This document shows positions 6,224 to 6,613 of a DNA stretch of 6,613 nucleotides, in pieces. The stretch is from Bacteroidetes bacterium QH_10_64_19 (GTDB lineage Bacteria; Bacteroidota; Rhodothermia; Rhodothermales; Salinibacteraceae), in assembly GCA_003023125.1 (NCBI GenBank), contig PXSY01000080.1:1-6613 (forward strand), read 5' to 3'. Numbering within the stretch: position 1 is the stretch's first letter; the number at the start of each line of letters is the position of its first letter. A program made the position numbers and the translations under genes. The notes below the pieces were generated by a model. It worked only from the letters and a program-made list of their open reading frames with translations, had not been told where the DNA came from and searched no databases.

Positions 6224-6613
6224 TGGGGCGCAGCGCGCCTATTCGGCCCCGACGACAGACTCGCACTGCGGACAGTCCCCAGGACGAAGCCGGGAGGTAT
6301 TATGCCCGCGCTTACGCTGGTGTGCTGGCGGGCGACTACGCGGACTCCGATTCCGACGTCCTCATTCTGCGGCAAGCAATCGCAGGACACCGACGCGGGC
6401 CTCACCGGCCCGAGGCTGGCGCCCTGCTCGACCGGCCTCTCGGCGAGTTGAGGAACGACGATCGGTGCACGCCGGCCATGATCTTGACGGCGAAGCGTAA
6501 CAACTGCGGCACGGCCCTTGAGATTGCCCGCACGGCCCGCGACATACTAGGCGGGAACGAAATCACGGGCGAGTACCGCGTGATCCGTCACATGGTCAAC
6601 CTCGAAAGCGTGA
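6223..6613 (+). pseudogene. Acyl-CoA dehydrogenase (glutaryl-CoA type), decayed C-terminal piece, runs off window
   Basis: A frame is open from ATG 6223 (overlapping the methyltransferase stop as TGATG) to the window end, about 130 codons. From about 6421 it is unmistakably the C-terminal helical domain of a glutaryl-CoA-dehydrogenase-like protein: [34 protein letters not shown], then GGNEITGEY and [11 protein letters not shown]. The catalytic-glutamate motif (NTYEGT in relatives) would lie just past the window. Between 6334 and 6411 the match is eroded: DYADS and RQAI are visible in this frame, while QDTDAGLT appears in the next frame at 6383-6406, implying small insertions or deletions. The first 30 or so residues have no family match, and the whole N-terminal and FAD/substrate-binding middle is missing. 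The usual Gly of GGNGI is Glu here. It is best read as a remnant or a 3' partial duplicate. It has no obvious link to the pterin genes. Confidence 0.68.

Noticed and set aside
6084..6500. 138-codon open frame crossing the methyltransferase end
   Set aside because: It is Arg/Ser-rich and out of frame with both the methyltransferase and the acyl-CoA dehydrogenase matches.

Overview
The window is GC-rich (roughly 60-65% by eye). Its proteins are strongly acidic: the 122-residue PTPS-like protein has 28 Asp/Glu against 5 Lys/Arg. Genes start without clear Shine-Dalgarno sequences. This pattern suggests a salt-in halophile of the Salinibacter (Rhodothermia/Bacteroidota) kind. That assignment is inference from composition and gene style, not from a marker gene.

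Layout. Positions 1-99 hold a short, degenerate 8-9 bp repeat downstream of a minus-strand gene. 100-1389 (-) encodes a three-domain rhodanese sulfurtransferase like E. coli YnjE. 1390-2057 is a long divergent intergenic region with a few small inverted repeats and an unrecognised, start-less protein fragment (1810-2019). From 2058 a co-directional plus-strand operon runs to the window end: a GTP cyclohydrolase II/RibD-type reductase fusion (2058-3431), a zinc-ligand-less medium-chain dehydrogenase (3472-4518), a 6-pyruvoyl-tetrahydropterin synthase/QueD-family protein (4552-4920), a GT4-like glycosyltransferase (4917-5389), a class I SAM methyltransferase (5386-6223), and the C-terminal part of a glutaryl-CoA-dehydrogenase-type acyl-CoA dehydrogenase (6223 to beyond the end).

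How the genes fit together. The reductase fusion, dehydrogenase, PTPS, glycosyltransferase and methyltransferase look like a dedicated pathway. It would open GTP, reduce or recyclise the pyrimidine/pterin intermediate, then glycosylate and methylate it. No gene for finishing riboflavin, folate or queuosine is present, so the product is probably an uncharacterised pterin- or pyrimidine-derived small molecule.

Decay. The first three pathway genes look intact. The glycosyltransferase has lost its middle (about 200 residues by family length) and is out of frame across the junction. The methyltransferase has a deletion/frameshift just after SAM motif I. The acyl-CoA dehydrogenase piece has lost its N-terminal two thirds and is eroded. 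Stop/start overlaps are still preserved at the 5386 and 6221 gene borders (and possibly at 4917), so the ancestral operon can be read through the damage. The picture is of a pathway whose tailoring end is degenerating while its core remains open.
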